Notes: generated by a model from the letters alone, not told the origin. Numbered from the stretch's first letter, positions 19,008-27,337 are shown. The stretch is DNA of 64,000 bases from Chitinophaga sp. YR573 (GCF_900110995.1 NZ_FOJF01000003.1:310001-374000), one strand, 5' to 3'. A program made the numbers and translations.

Positions 19008-20660
19008 ATGAAGAAAATTATTGCGCTGTTACTGATGAGTTTTTCCGCCATGGCACAGGGAACTTATCCGAATGGGATTGAACATGTGGTCGTTATCGGG
19101 GTGGATGGAATGAGTCCTGACGGGATTCGTACAGCATCCACACCAGTAATGCATAAAATGATTGCTGATGGGAGTGTAAAATGGAATGTACGTACGGTAT
19201 TACCATCTTCCAGTAGTCCTAACTGGGCTTCCATGATCATGGGAGCGGGAGTGGAGCAGCATGGTATTATTGATAATGACTGGGGGCGCGGAGAATATTC
19301 CCTTCCTGCTATTGTCCGTAATGAGGAAGGAATTTTCCCTACTATATTTGGTGTAATACGAAATAGCTATCCGAAGGCAGAAATAGGCGCCGTGTATCAT
19401 TGGGATGGCTTTGGCAGATTATTCGAAAAGAGTGCTGTCAACTACGATAAAACATTTTCTACGGAAGATGCTACCACTACCAGTTTTGTGCAGTATCTGC
19501 AACAGAAAAAACCATTGTTTGCTTTCCTGCACCTGGATCATGTAGATGGAGCTGGTCATGAACACGGACATGGGTCTGATGAATATTACCATGCTGTTGC
19601 CAGGGCAGATTCCCTGATAGGGGAAGTACTTGTTGCGATTAAAAAAGCAGGAATGGAAAAAAGCACCCTGGTGATTGTAACCGCAGACCATGGCGGTGTG
19701 GGATATGGACATGGTGGCGCTACTGTGGAAGAAGCTGAAATAGCGATGATCCTTTATGGGAAAGATATAAGGAACGGATATCTTATTCCGGAACAGGCGG
19801 CCACCTACGATCTTGCTGCCACTATCGCTTTTGCTTTAAAAATAGTACCGCCGTATGTGTGGATTGGCAGACCACTGAAAAGTGCGTTTCAGGGATTTAA
19901 TCCGCCTGCTAATTTATGGATGGGAAGAGCTATGATTACAGCACCTGTTATTGAACCCAGACGTAAGTTATACCAACAGGCGGGCGGTCTCTATCTCAAT
20001 GCTGCAGCAAACGTTGTTATACAAACGGTAGCGCAGGATGCTGTTACCAGATATACACTTGATGGCACTGAACCGGATAGCACATCAGCAGTTTATACAG
20101 CTCCTTTTATAGTAAAAACAACCACTGTAGTCAGGGCAAAGTCATTTGACAGGAAAAAGAATGAGAGTACTACAACGATTGCTTATTTCAGGATTATTGA
20201 TACAACTGGGGGAAATGGTTTGCATGTGCAGTTTTATAAAGGGAAGAACTGGAAATATGTGCCGCTATTTAAGGACCTTACTCCGGTTAAAGAATGGAAA
20301 ACTTATGAGTTCGCATTAAATCGTGAACAGATCCTTCCTTTATTAGACAAGGAAAATGCTACTTTCGGAGCTGTCTTTAATGGGTATCTGCAAATAGATA
20401 AAGAAGGAGAATATACTTTTTACAATAGTTCTGATGATGGGAGTAAGCTGTTTATAGATGGGGCAGAAGTAGTTAATAATGATGGCGATCATGGTGTAGT
20501 TGAACGTTCCGGATCTATTAAATTAAATGAGGGAAGACATCCTGTCCGTATAGAATATTATAATGGTGAAGGTGGTTTCTGGCTGGATGCTTTTTACAAA
20601 GGACCTGGTTTATACAAACAATTGATACCTGCTAATAAGTTATTTTTAGATAAGAATTAA
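19008..20660 (+). CDS. Secreted alkaline-phosphatase-superfamily phosphodiesterase with CHB_HEX_C and PA14 domains
   Basis: 550 residues, signal peptide ending SAMAQ. The catalytic domain (about 24-300) is of the nucleotide pyrophosphatase/phosphodiesterase type: metal ligand D33 in GVDGM, nucleophile S70 in SSSPNW, then D180/H184 (HVDGAGH), D227/H228 (TADHGG) and H235. Residues about 325-397 form a CHB_HEX_C-like beta domain (YTLDGTEPDSTSAVYTAPF). Residues 404-545 form a PA14 domain (FNGYLQIDKEGEYTFYNSSDDGS...GGFWLDAFYKGPG), usually a sugar-binding module. It lies between susD and a PhnZ-like gene. I infer extracytoplasmic cleavage of phospho- or phosphonodiesters on glycans or lipids. A relation to phosphonoacetate hydrolase (same superfamily) is possible but the extra domains and signal peptide argue for a macromolecular substrate. 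Confidence 0.87.
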   Translation: MKKIIALLLMSFSAMAQGTYPNGIEHVVVIGVDGMSPDGIRTASTPVMHKMIADGSVKWNVRTVLPSSSSPNWASMIMGAGVEQHGIIDNDWGRGEYSLPAIVRNEEGIFPTIFGVIRNSYPKAEIGAVYHWDGFGRLFEKSAVNYDKTFSTEDATTTSFVQYLQQKKPLFAFLHLDHVDGAGHEHGHGSDEYYHAVARADSLIGEVLVAIKKAGMEKSTLVIVTADHGGVGYGHGGATVEEAEIAMILYGKDIRNGYLIPEQAATYDLAATIAFALKIVPPYVWIGRPLKSAFQGFNPPANLWMGRAMITAPVIEPRRKLYQQAGGLYLNAAANVVIQTVAQDAVTRYTLDGTEPDSTSAVYTAPFIVKTTTVVRAKSFDRKKNESTTTIAYFRIIDTTGGNGLHVQFYKGKNWKYVPLFKDLTPVKEWKTYEFALNREQILPLLDKENATFGAVFNGYLQIDKEGEYTFYNSSDDGSKLFIDGAEVVNNDGDHGVVERSGSIKLNEGRHPVRIEYYNGEGGFWLDAFYKGPGLYKQLIPANKLFLDKN

Positions 20661-20668
20661 TCAGTGTT

Positions 20669-21250
20669 ATGCAATTAAATAAGCAAGAGATTGAAGTTAG
20701 GATAAACGCTATTTTCAATTTATACAAGCAGTATGGGGGAGAGGAATACGGTGAAGGGGTTACACAACTGATGCATATGGTGCAGGCGGGTAAACTGGCG
20801 CAGCAGGAAGGGTATGATGAAGAGATGATATTGGCTGCTTTTTTTCATGATATAGGCCATTTTTTGGAAGAAGGGGAGGATATGGGTGTTTACGGAAAAT
20901 TAGCACATGATAAGCTGGGGAAAGCTTATCTGGTAGCGAATGGATTTCCGGAGAAAATGGGGGTACTGGTTGCCAGTCATGTGGATGCGAAAAGATACCT
21001 CACCTATAGTAATCCCGAGTATTATAATCTGCTTTCTGATGCCAGCAAAAAAACACTGGAATACCAGGGCGGACCAATGACTGCAGAAGAAGCGGCTGTG
21101 TATGAAAAAGACCCTTTAATTGACAGTTATATAAAGCTCCGGTATTGGGATGATCTGGCGAAAGAAACGGATATTGCGGTAGATCCTGCTGATGTTGAAA
21201 GATTCAGGGAAATGGCGACGAGATATCTATTGAATCAAAACGGAATTTAA
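20669..21250 (+). CDS. PhnZ-like HD-domain mixed-valent diiron phosphonate oxygenase
   Basis: 193 residues. The metal ligands expected for PhnZ are all present: H36, H60-D61 (FFHDIGH), H80, H104 (SHVDAKRY) and D161 or D162. The substrate-binding K108 and S126 (SDASKKTLEYQGGPM) are kept too. PhnZ opens the C-P bond of 2-amino-1-hydroxyethylphosphonate to glycine and phosphate; TmpB does the equivalent on the trimethylated compound. The lid motif differs: PhnZ, as I remember it, has Y-I-G-E, here Y27-G-E29 is one residue shorter. No Fe/oxoglutarate hydroxylase partner (PhnY/TmpA) lies in the window. The gene is 8 bases from the phosphodiesterase gene and closes the operon. Confidence 0.88.
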   Translation: MQLNKQEIEVRINAIFNLYKQYGGEEYGEGVTQLMHMVQAGKLAQQEGYDEEMILAAFFHDIGHFLEEGEDMGVYGKLAHDKLGKAYLVANGFPEKMGVLVASHVDAKRYLTYSNPEYYNLLSDASKKTLEYQGGPMTAEEAAVYEKDPLIDSYIKLRYWDDLAKETDIAVDPADVERFREMATRYLLNQNGI

Positions 21251-21275
21251 GTACCTTAGTAATACTTCTTAAAGA

Positions 21276-21353
21276 GCTTCTGAAAGTTAATATCCTACGC
21301 TTGTCCTTCGCTTTTTAGCGTAAGACAAGCGTAGGATATTAACTTTCAGAAGC
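21276..21353 (+). repeat. 30-bp perfect inverted repeat closing the phosphonate locus
   Basis: Arms 21276-21305 and 21324-21353 are exact reverse complements over 30 bases. The 18-base centre contains a further cgct-tttt-agcg hairpin, so the whole folds as one long rod of 78 bases. It starts 25 bases after the PhnZ-like stop. A terminator is the simplest role, but the arm length is far beyond that need and there is no T-run, so a small mobile or repeated palindromic element is also possible. I saw no second copy in the window. Confidence 0.7.
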
Positions 21354-21419
21354 CGTCTTGTTCCTGTTTGGTTGCTTATAAAAGTTTTGGAAATAATTAT
21401 TAAAACTGTATTTTTTTGT

Positions 21420-21719
21420 ATGAAAGGGCAAGTACATCTCCCCATTGATTTTGAGTTATATGATGAAAAGGATGATGATATATTCCTTTGGGATGACTAC
21501 GGTGAGATTAAAGAAGATGTAAAAGATGCAATATATCTGAAACCTTTTTTTTCACACTTATTTATTGATGACGGACTTTATTGCATAGTATGGTGGAATG
21601 ATGAGCTGGGCTACTGGTGTGGTGAAACATATGTGAGTTGGGACTATGTGCATACGTATATCTACGAATCACTGGATGAACTGGCAGATGAATTTCTGAA
21701 AGATTATAATCGTACGTAA
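21420..21719 (+). CDS. Small acidic hypothetical protein
   Basis: 99 residues from the ATG at 21420 (an earlier TTG at 21372 is also in frame). Very acidic and aromatic: FELYDEKDDDIFLWDDYGE, then W and Y clusters (IVWWNDELGYWCGETYVSWDY). No signal peptide or known domain is recognised. Its stop touches the stop of the convergent FAD-linked oxidase. Acidic, aromatic-rich small proteins are sometimes immunity proteins, but no toxin is next to it. Confidence 0.5.
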   Translation: MKGQVHLPIDFELYDEKDDDIFLWDDYGEIKEDVKDAIYLKPFFSHLFIDDGLYCIVWWNDELGYWCGETYVSWDYVHTYIYESLDELADEFLKDYNRT

Positions 21720-23246
21720 TCAGTCAAGTCCCCATTGCTGTAAGATCGGATTGGTGAATACTTTGATACTGTTAGCATCCAGCAATTTGTTCCGTGCCGC
21801 TTTCCATGAGGTGGCAGCGCCTCCATACATGTTGCTGATTCTTGCCGGAGAGAGCTCATTCACCTTACCCCAATGAAAGGTGAAAGGGATATTGTTATCT
21901 TCCAGCGTTTTCCAGATCTGCGAGTAAAAGTTATAGATACCGCTGGAATAAGTAGCATCGAGCTCCATCACACAGGTATGCGCAAATTTTGTAAAGCCAA
22001 GCGTCGCCGTGGACTGCTTCACAAAACGGAACGAGAAAAGGCCGGCAAACGGCCCGATCTCTTTATTAGCCTTCAGCATAAGGTCAATGACCTGATTGGC
22101 CTTGTTAATGGGAAAGCCTACTGCTGCACTAAGCAGTCTGCCACGAAGAGTCGTATTCTTGAAGATCTCACCTACCGTACCAAGCTCCCTGATGGGCTTA
22201 TTTTGAGCATCCAGCTTACTGACTGCCAGGCTTGCCCCCAGTACCTTATTGACCAGCAGAGGTACTAACGCGGGTATGGAGTCTGTCAGCAGGCCAATAA
22301 AGGTGGGAGCATCATCACCCGGACCAATACCTGCCGCATTATCCACCGGAGGCTTATAATCTTTGGTATAAGCCCGTTTGTACATCGAGGTCACATAGAC
22401 ACCCTTGCCCATGTCATAGGGATTTATCAGTACAGAAAAATGATAAGGTCGTTCATTGCCGCAAGGCAGCTTGGCATTGCTGAAATCCAGTGTTTCCATG
22501 ATCCCTTTTAAGGAATCATCATAAGGCATCTGCTGCATATACGTTTCCAGCAGGAACAGGTCTTCTGTCTCTATCATCACCCCGTGGATAATGCCAAAGC
22601 TTCCAAAGCTCACCAGCGCCGCATTAAACAAATCATCATCCAGGATATGCTCCGCCCGGATGTTTTGTATAAAAGCATCCGAAACCACCGGCGCAGAGGC
22701 TCGTTCCAGGTAAACATGCCGGGTAGGGCCTACCACGATATGCAAGCCCACCACAAATTCGGGCATCGCACCAAAATCAAATGCGGAGCCGTGCACGCCT
22801 GTACTGATGGCGCCTGCGATGGTTTGCCCGTTGCTTGCTCCGGTTGTTTTCAGTGACTGTCCTCTTTCCTGCAGAAACTCATCAATTTCCTGTACGCTCA
22901 TGCCGCTCTGGGCGAAGAGCAGATGCCCCGGATCACCGGTATAGGCATCCGAAACACTGGCTTTGGAAATGGTGAAGCGGGTATTCAAGGGTTTGGTATC
23001 CAGCATGACGCCGCTGTGGACCGTTGCGATCTTAGTCCAGGACCAGCCTCCACCCAGGGAACGCAGGGGTGTTTGAGTAGCGATGGCTTCTCCTATCATA
23101 TTCAAAAATGAACGTGTAGCATCGTTATAGCTGTTCAATGCATCGAGATCAGCTTCGTTGCCCAGTTCATAAAGGTCTTTGATGTTTTCTGTGAAAGTAT
23201 CATGCCTGTTTGTCCAGGTATTCCGCCTTGTTTTAATGATTTTCAT
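21720..23246 (-). CDS. FAD-binding PCMH-type (FAD_binding_4) oxidoreductase
   Basis: 508 residues. The N-terminal two thirds carry the FAD_binding_4 domain: RSLGGGWSWT, GHLLFAQSGMSVQEIDEFL, and GASNGQTIAGAISTGVHGSAFDFG. The C-terminal part resembles the substrate cap of gulonolactone/alditol oxidases. The usual GGGHSW motif, whose His links FAD covalently, reads GGGWSW here, so flavin is probably bound without that link. There is no signal peptide. The next genes on this strand encode a small lipoprotein and a membrane protein. Substrate unknown; polyols, sugars and sugar lactones are typical for the family. Confidence 0.8.
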   Translation of the reverse strand: MKIIKTRRNTWTNRHDTFTENIKDLYELGNEADLDALNSYNDATRSFLNMIGEAIATQTPLRSLGGGWSWTKIATVHSGVMLDTKPLNTRFTISKASVSDAYTGDPGHLLFAQSGMSVQEIDEFLQERGQSLKTTGASNGQTIAGAISTGVHGSAFDFGAMPEFVVGLHIVVGPTRHVYLERASAPVVSDAFIQNIRAEHILDDDLFNAALVSFGSFGIIHGVMIETEDLFLLETYMQQMPYDDSLKGIMETLDFSNAKLPCGNERPYHFSVLINPYDMGKGVYVTSMYKRAYTKDYKPPVDNAAGIGPGDDAPTFIGLLTDSIPALVPLLVNKVLGASLAVSKLDAQNKPIRELGTVGEIFKNTTLRGRLLSAAVGFPINKANQVIDLMLKANKEIGPFAGLFSFRFVKQSTATLGFTKFAHTCVMELDATYSSGIYNFYSQIWKTLEDNNIPFTFHWGKVNELSPARISNMYGGAATSWKAARNKLLDANSIKVFTNPILQQWGLD

Positions 23247-23257
23247 ATGATAAGGGT

Positions 23258-23590
23258 TTACAGGGGTCCGGTTTTAGGGCAAGGTTTACTGCATTTCCAT
23301 TTTAATGTAGCGGGGTTATAGATCCCAATGGTCACCGCGCTTAGCAGAAAGTCCCCGAAATTCCGTCTGATATAAACTTCGGACATCCCGGAAGAGCCAA
23401 GGGAATCGCAAACAGGAGTGGTCACCACTTTCGGGCTTTGCAATATGCCCCATAAAATGGAACTGACCCTTTGCTGTTCGTATTCCGTACCCTCCAGCTT
23501 TTTAGTCTGGACACGGTAGGTTACGCAACTGCTGAGAGATAAGGAGGCAGTGAGTAAGATCACTGTCAGGTAATAACGGGGAGCGTACAT
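23258..23590 (-). CDS. Small lipoprotein of unknown function
   Basis: 110 residues with a clear lipoprotein signal (ILLTASLSLSSC; Cys at about 22). The mature part has a VSSILWGILQSPKVVTTPVCDS segment and ends CSKPCPKTGPL. It is similar in layout to the Bor/lambda-type and other small Bacteroidota lipoproteins with an SILWG motif, but I cannot name a family firmly. It lies 11 bases upstream of the FAD-linked oxidase on the same strand, so co-expression is likely. Confidence 0.65.
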   Translation of the reverse strand: MYAPRYYLTVILLTASLSLSSCVTYRVQTKKLEGTEYEQQRVSSILWGILQSPKVVTTPVCDSLGSSGMSEVYIRRNFGDFLLSAVTIGIYNPATLKWKCSKPCPKTGPL

Positions 23591-23625
23591 GATCGTTTTA
23601 TTTGGGGTTGATTAAAAAAGGCAGA

Positions 23626-24327
23626 CTACAAAGTCCCCTGCTTATCCTGTGACAGTACTGATTTGACCTCTTGGGAAATATTGGAGGTAATGACAGTGGT
23701 TCCGGCATTGACATTCGCAGGGCTTACGGGAGCATTCTTGTTCTCCGAGGTTTTCAGGCCCAGGTAGGCGCTGGCGCTTATCCCCATCAGGCCAAGCAGC
23801 TGGTTGCTAATGATGTCGTGTTTGGGCAACATCTTCGTATCATATACCGCACTAATGTAAATGAAGCCCACAATGATCGTCCAGAGCACATTCTGTAGCC
23901 GGTGTATGCTAACCCCTTTTTCATCAGAGATCAGGTCCATAAAAAAGCCCTTGGAAGGGTAGTCCTGCTGGGGGATGCTGAGCCCCTGATTGTTCTGTTG
24001 GCTGCTGTCGATGACCTTAGCCACGGCGGTTGTGCCACCGGCAATTCCCAACAGGATCAGGTTGACCGGGTCTATCTCTGGTACCGAAATGCCGGATGTG
24101 CTGTTATAGTAGACCACATAAATAAAGGAGCTGATAACAATGACCGTCCAGAACGCCAGTTGGGTCCTTCCCAGGCTGAAAGCCGGCCGTGGATGCTTAA
24201 TACCTTTTGTCAGGGTCAGTTGCTGAAAGTTGGTGATGTTGAAGATCTCTGTGCGTAACATCGCGGACTTTTGGCCGATTACAATCAAAATAGTAGTTAG
24301 AATCAATAGAATAGCGGGGTAAATCAT
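23626..24327 (-). CDS. Four-helix membrane protein of unknown function
   Basis: 233 residues from the ATG at 24327 (an in-frame TTG lies at 24333). Predicted membrane segments: residues 3-20, about 55-75, about 85-105, and a pair near 145-190 (VLWTIIVGFIYISAVYD and QLLGLMGISASAYLGLK). A loop with RPAFSLGRTQLAFWT and a second RLQNVLWTIIVGFIY look like two copies of the same half (x-R/L-Q-x-x-W-T-I/V-V), suggesting internal duplication. No family recognised with certainty. First gene of the three-gene minus-strand unit. Confidence 0.65.
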   Translation of the reverse strand: MIYPAILLILTTILIVIGQKSAMLRTEIFNITNFQQLTLTKGIKHPRPAFSLGRTQLAFWTVIVISSFIYVVYYNSTSGISVPEIDPVNLILLGIAGGTTAVAKVIDSSQQNNQGLSIPQQDYPSKGFFMDLISDEKGVSIHRLQNVLWTIIVGFIYISAVYDTKMLPKHDIISNQLLGLMGISASAYLGLKTSENKNAPVSPANVNAGTTVITSNISQEVKSVLSQDKQGTL

Positions 24328-24610
24328 TGTCAATGAATTTGGGGTACTGTAAATATTCTGCTAACCGAATTTACTAAGAAAAAATTTCAAATGATATCCT
24401 TACAAGGTAGATGAGAATCGTGAATGTTAAAATACCAGGTAGTTTGTATTTTCAAACTTTAGTTGAATAGGTGCAATGTTCTGATAATAAATTGATAATC
24501 AATATATTAATAAATATCGTAGACGCATTGTAGTCCCCGTTTTAAAGACAAATAGACGTTTTGTAGTAAGCTGAAACTTGCAGGCCATTGTTCTGCATCA
24601 CATATTTGTG

Positions 24611-25570
24611 ATGGCAATAAAAAACTCCATGGCATTACCATTTATCGAAATTATTGAAGAAACCACACCCGATCCAAACCTGCTCATGTGGAAATTCGCA
24701 GATGAGGATAAAGAGATCAAGAACGGCGCTGTGTTAACCGTAAGGGAAAGTCAGTCAGTATTATTCCTGAATGAAGGACAACAGGCAGATGTATTTACCG
24801 CTGGTAAGTATGCCCTGGAAACCGAGAACATTCCGGTACTGACCCGTCTGAAAGGCTGGAAATACGGCTTTAAAAGCCCTTTCAAAGCAGATATCTACTT
24901 CTTTAATACTTTCCAGTTCATTAACCTGAAATGGGGGACGCCGGTACCGGTGCTGATGCGGGACAATCAATTCGGTCAGGTGAGAGTGCGGGCATTCGGA
25001 ACATATAATGTGAGGATAGCGGATGTGGGGAAGTTCTTTAAGGAATACGCCGGTACATACCCAAGACTGGGTATCAAAGAACTGGAATTACAGCTGCGTG
25101 ATTTTATCGCCCCTAAATTCGGAGAGGTGCTTGCACAGGAAGGGATTTCGGTAGTGGATATCGCCGGGAACATTTCCGTATTGAATGAAAAAATACAACC
25201 CTCCATACAACCCTGTTTTACTGACCTGGGCCTGGAAGTGACCCGCTTTACAGTTACCAGTGCCACATTGCCGGAAGAAGTCCTCAAACATTATGATAAT
25301 GTTACGGGCATGAATATGGTGCCGGATATGAATAAATTCACACAGTTTAACATGGCCAATGCCATAGACAAAGAGAACAACAGAGTAGCAGATGCTGCCC
25401 AGCAGGCCATTGCTTTGGGTGTGATGTTGAATCAGATGAAACAGCCTGAGCCTATTCAACAGGAAGACGTAACCTCACGGCTTAAAAAGCTGAAAGGTCT
25501 TTTTGATGCAGAATTGATCACCGAAGCAGAATACACTACCAAAAAAGAAGAGTTGCTCCGGCTGCTCTGA
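24611..25570 (+). CDS. SPFH-domain protein (YdjI-like) with C-terminal SHOCT
   Basis: 319 residues from the ATG at 24611; a TTG at 24578 is in frame. Residues about 25-230 form an SPFH/Band-7-like domain of the virion core protein/YdjI group (ESQSVLFLNEGQ, YALETENIPVLTRLKG, VRAFGTYNVRI). The last 30 residues (RLKKLKGLFDAELITEAEYTTKKEELL) are a SHOCT motif, an oligomerisation tail. No membrane helix is present. In Bacillus YdjI recruits PspA to membranes; here the partners are two zinc-ribbon proteins and an unknown protein in one tight operon. No PspA is nearby. Confidence 0.87.
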   Translation: MAIKNSMALPFIEIIEETTPDPNLLMWKFADEDKEIKNGAVLTVRESQSVLFLNEGQQADVFTAGKYALETENIPVLTRLKGWKYGFKSPFKADIYFFNTFQFINLKWGTPVPVLMRDNQFGQVRVRAFGTYNVRIADVGKFFKEYAGTYPRLGIKELELQLRDFIAPKFGEVLAQEGISVVDIAGNISVLNEKIQPSIQPCFTDLGLEVTRFTVTSATLPEEVLKHYDNVTGMNMVPDMNKFTQFNMANAIDKENNRVADAAQQAIALGVMLNQMKQPEPIQQEDVTSRLKKLKGLFDAELITEAEYTTKKEELLRLL

Positions 25571-25586
25571 TATAACTATAGGAACC

Positions 25587-25835
25587 ATGAGCGATGAGAA
25601 TAAAAATAAGATGCTGAGTTATGTTGAAAGGCTTAAGCAAAAAGCTGTTGATCAGAAAAACTATGGGGGAGAGGTTAACAAAGAAGACGCAAAGATAGAT
25701 GCACGTGATTGTCCCAATTGTGGTGCCGGCAGGGCTTACAGGGATGGTTTGACCAACTGTGGCTACTGCGGTTTTACATTTATGCAGGTAAAACTTACGG
25801 ATGGTATCCATATAAAAAAAGAAAATAACTCTTAA
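25587..25835 (+). CDS. Small zinc-ribbon protein
   Basis: 82 residues. One four-cysteine zinc ribbon (CPNCGAGRAYRDGLTNCGYCG) follows a basic, helical N-terminus. It sits 16 bases after the SPFH gene and 3 before a larger zinc-ribbon protein. Single ribbons of this type act as protein or nucleic acid adaptors; nothing more specific can be read. Confidence 0.75.
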   Translation: MSDENKNKMLSYVERLKQKAVDQKNYGGEVNKEDAKIDARDCPNCGAGRAYRDGLTNCGYCGFTFMQVKLTDGIHIKKENNS

Positions 25836-25838
25836 CCT

Positions 25839-26669
25839 ATGTTCGACTTTTTTAAAAAGAAATACGACAACCCGATGCTGGCCGAAGAAATGAGGCAAAC
25901 TCAGGAACGTTGGTTCGCTTTTTTACAAAAGCTGGAAGAACGTATGGAAGAAGTATGTGAAGCAGCGATTCCCCAGTTGAAAGAAATATTTGAACAGGAT
26001 GCCGATCCTTATAAACGTGCGCATGGGCGGATGCTGGCTGGTTTGCTTGGACAGATAAGACAAATGCGCCAGAAAGCAAATGAAGTAAGGGAAGAGAAAA
26101 TTAACGGTTTTTCCTATGCGGCCGAAGAGGCATTTCCCAGTATCACTTCCCCCGGGGGCAGCACTTACTATGATATGTTGTACAAATTCAGGCAGGCTTG
26201 TTACGACAGACATAGAGTGTTTGAAGAAAATGAGCAAAGGTATGAAAAGCTGCTGCAGGATGCCGCGGGTGAACAGGACCTTGAAACACCCTACAGAAAC
26301 CTGCTGAAGGACTTTGAGACAACCAGGGACCGCTATACATGTAAGCAATGCAGTGGTAATATCACTATCCCAAAATTGTTCTTTATCGCCACTTATGTTA
26401 CCTGTCCCCATTGCCAGACTCAGAATACATTTCATCCATCTACAGAAACACAGATGGTGCTGCACAACGCGCGTGCCCTGGCCGAGCAGCGTACAGCCCA
26501 TTTACTGAAAGAATACGAATCGCATACTCCCAAAGACCCCGCTTTATACCGGCAATACCTTCGGGCTATGTTCGACGAGTGGAACAGTATCGTGCCTGAT
26601 ATGGCAGAGGAGAATGAAAAGTTCCACGAACGCCTGTTAAAAGATCAGCAAAACTATCATCATTATTAA
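25839..26669 (+). CDS. Coiled-coil protein with zinc ribbon
   Basis: 276 residues, mostly helical and charged, with heptad-like patterns at 15-90 and 105-150. A zinc ribbon (CKQCSGNITIPKLFFIATYVTCPHC) lies at about 170-195. The C-terminal 70 residues are helical again. No signal peptide or membrane segment. Together with the SPFH and small ribbon proteins it probably forms a cytoplasmic or membrane-surface complex. I do not recognise a named family. Confidence 0.7.
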   Translation: MFDFFKKKYDNPMLAEEMRQTQERWFAFLQKLEERMEEVCEAAIPQLKEIFEQDADPYKRAHGRMLAGLLGQIRQMRQKANEVREEKINGFSYAAEEAFPSITSPGGSTYYDMLYKFRQACYDRHRVFEENEQRYEKLLQDAAGEQDLETPYRNLLKDFETTRDRYTCKQCSGNITIPKLFFIATYVTCPHCQTQNTFHPSTETQMVLHNARALAEQRTAHLLKEYESHTPKDPALYRQYLRAMFDEWNSIVPDMAEENEKFHERLLKDQQNYHHY

Positions 26670-26681
26670 TAACTATTCATT

Positions 26682-27254
26682 ATGTCAGAGAATCCATTAT
26701 TAGCACCCATCCACGGCATTACACTGGAAGATTATAGTGCAGCCTGTGCAAAGCTTGGCAACGGCCTGAGCGAGCAAGCAATAGCTAAAGCGCTGGGCGT
26801 AGAATTACCTGTATGGCAGGAAGTAAGTCTGCTTTGGCCCGAACGCATGAAACAAGATGAAACCTTTCATATTGTAACACTTTTCGGCCAGCATTTCGGT
26901 GCAGCAGAACAACATCCTAAACTAGGCAGTCTGCAACCCGATGCTTCTTCTTCAGGCAATGCCGGAAACATCGAACGTATCAAAAATGACAAAGCCTTTT
27001 ATCAGGAACTTGAAGTCGCCCGTCAGGTCGCATATGATTATGGTATAGACGGCGCACAATGGATTGTTGATGAATACGGTATTTCTATCGGCGACTTCCA
27101 GATAGCTGCTATGAACTGGAATGACGAGATCCAGAGAGACATACAGGCCGACTTTAATAACTATAATGAAACACAGGCTGCCTACCAGGAAAAGTATCGC
27201 AAACAATTTGCGGATGCCCAGGGTGGGGATGTAGCAGATGATATTACATTCTAG
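26682..27254 (+). CDS. Conserved hypothetical protein of the SPFH operon
   Basis: 190 residues, 12 bases after the coiled-coil gene and so the last member of the four-gene operon. The first 60 residues (GITLEDYSAACAKLGNG, then IAKALGVELPVWQEVS) look like a helix-turn-helix-shaped acidic domain and a similar pattern recurs near 130-160 (VDEYGISIGDFQIAAMNW). DUF6620 may be the right family, but I am not sure. No catalytic motif was seen. Confidence 0.65.
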   Translation: MSENPLLAPIHGITLEDYSAACAKLGNGLSEQAIAKALGVELPVWQEVSLLWPERMKQDETFHIVTLFGQHFGAAEQHPKLGSLQPDASSSGNAGNIERIKNDKAFYQELEVARQVAYDYGIDGAQWIVDEYGISIGDFQIAAMNWNDEIQRDIQADFNNYNETQAAYQEKYRKQFADAQGGDVADDITF

Positions 27255-27337
27255 ATACTGCATATTCATCCATTGTTTATCCCCGAAATACCAGATTTCA
27301 CAACCGGACGTATATCTGTAGAAAAATAGATAATGAC

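Noticed and set aside
24611-25570. Virion core-like name of the SPFH family as a sign of a prophage
   Set aside because: No integrase, capsid, terminase or tail gene is near; this is a cellular SPFH protein.
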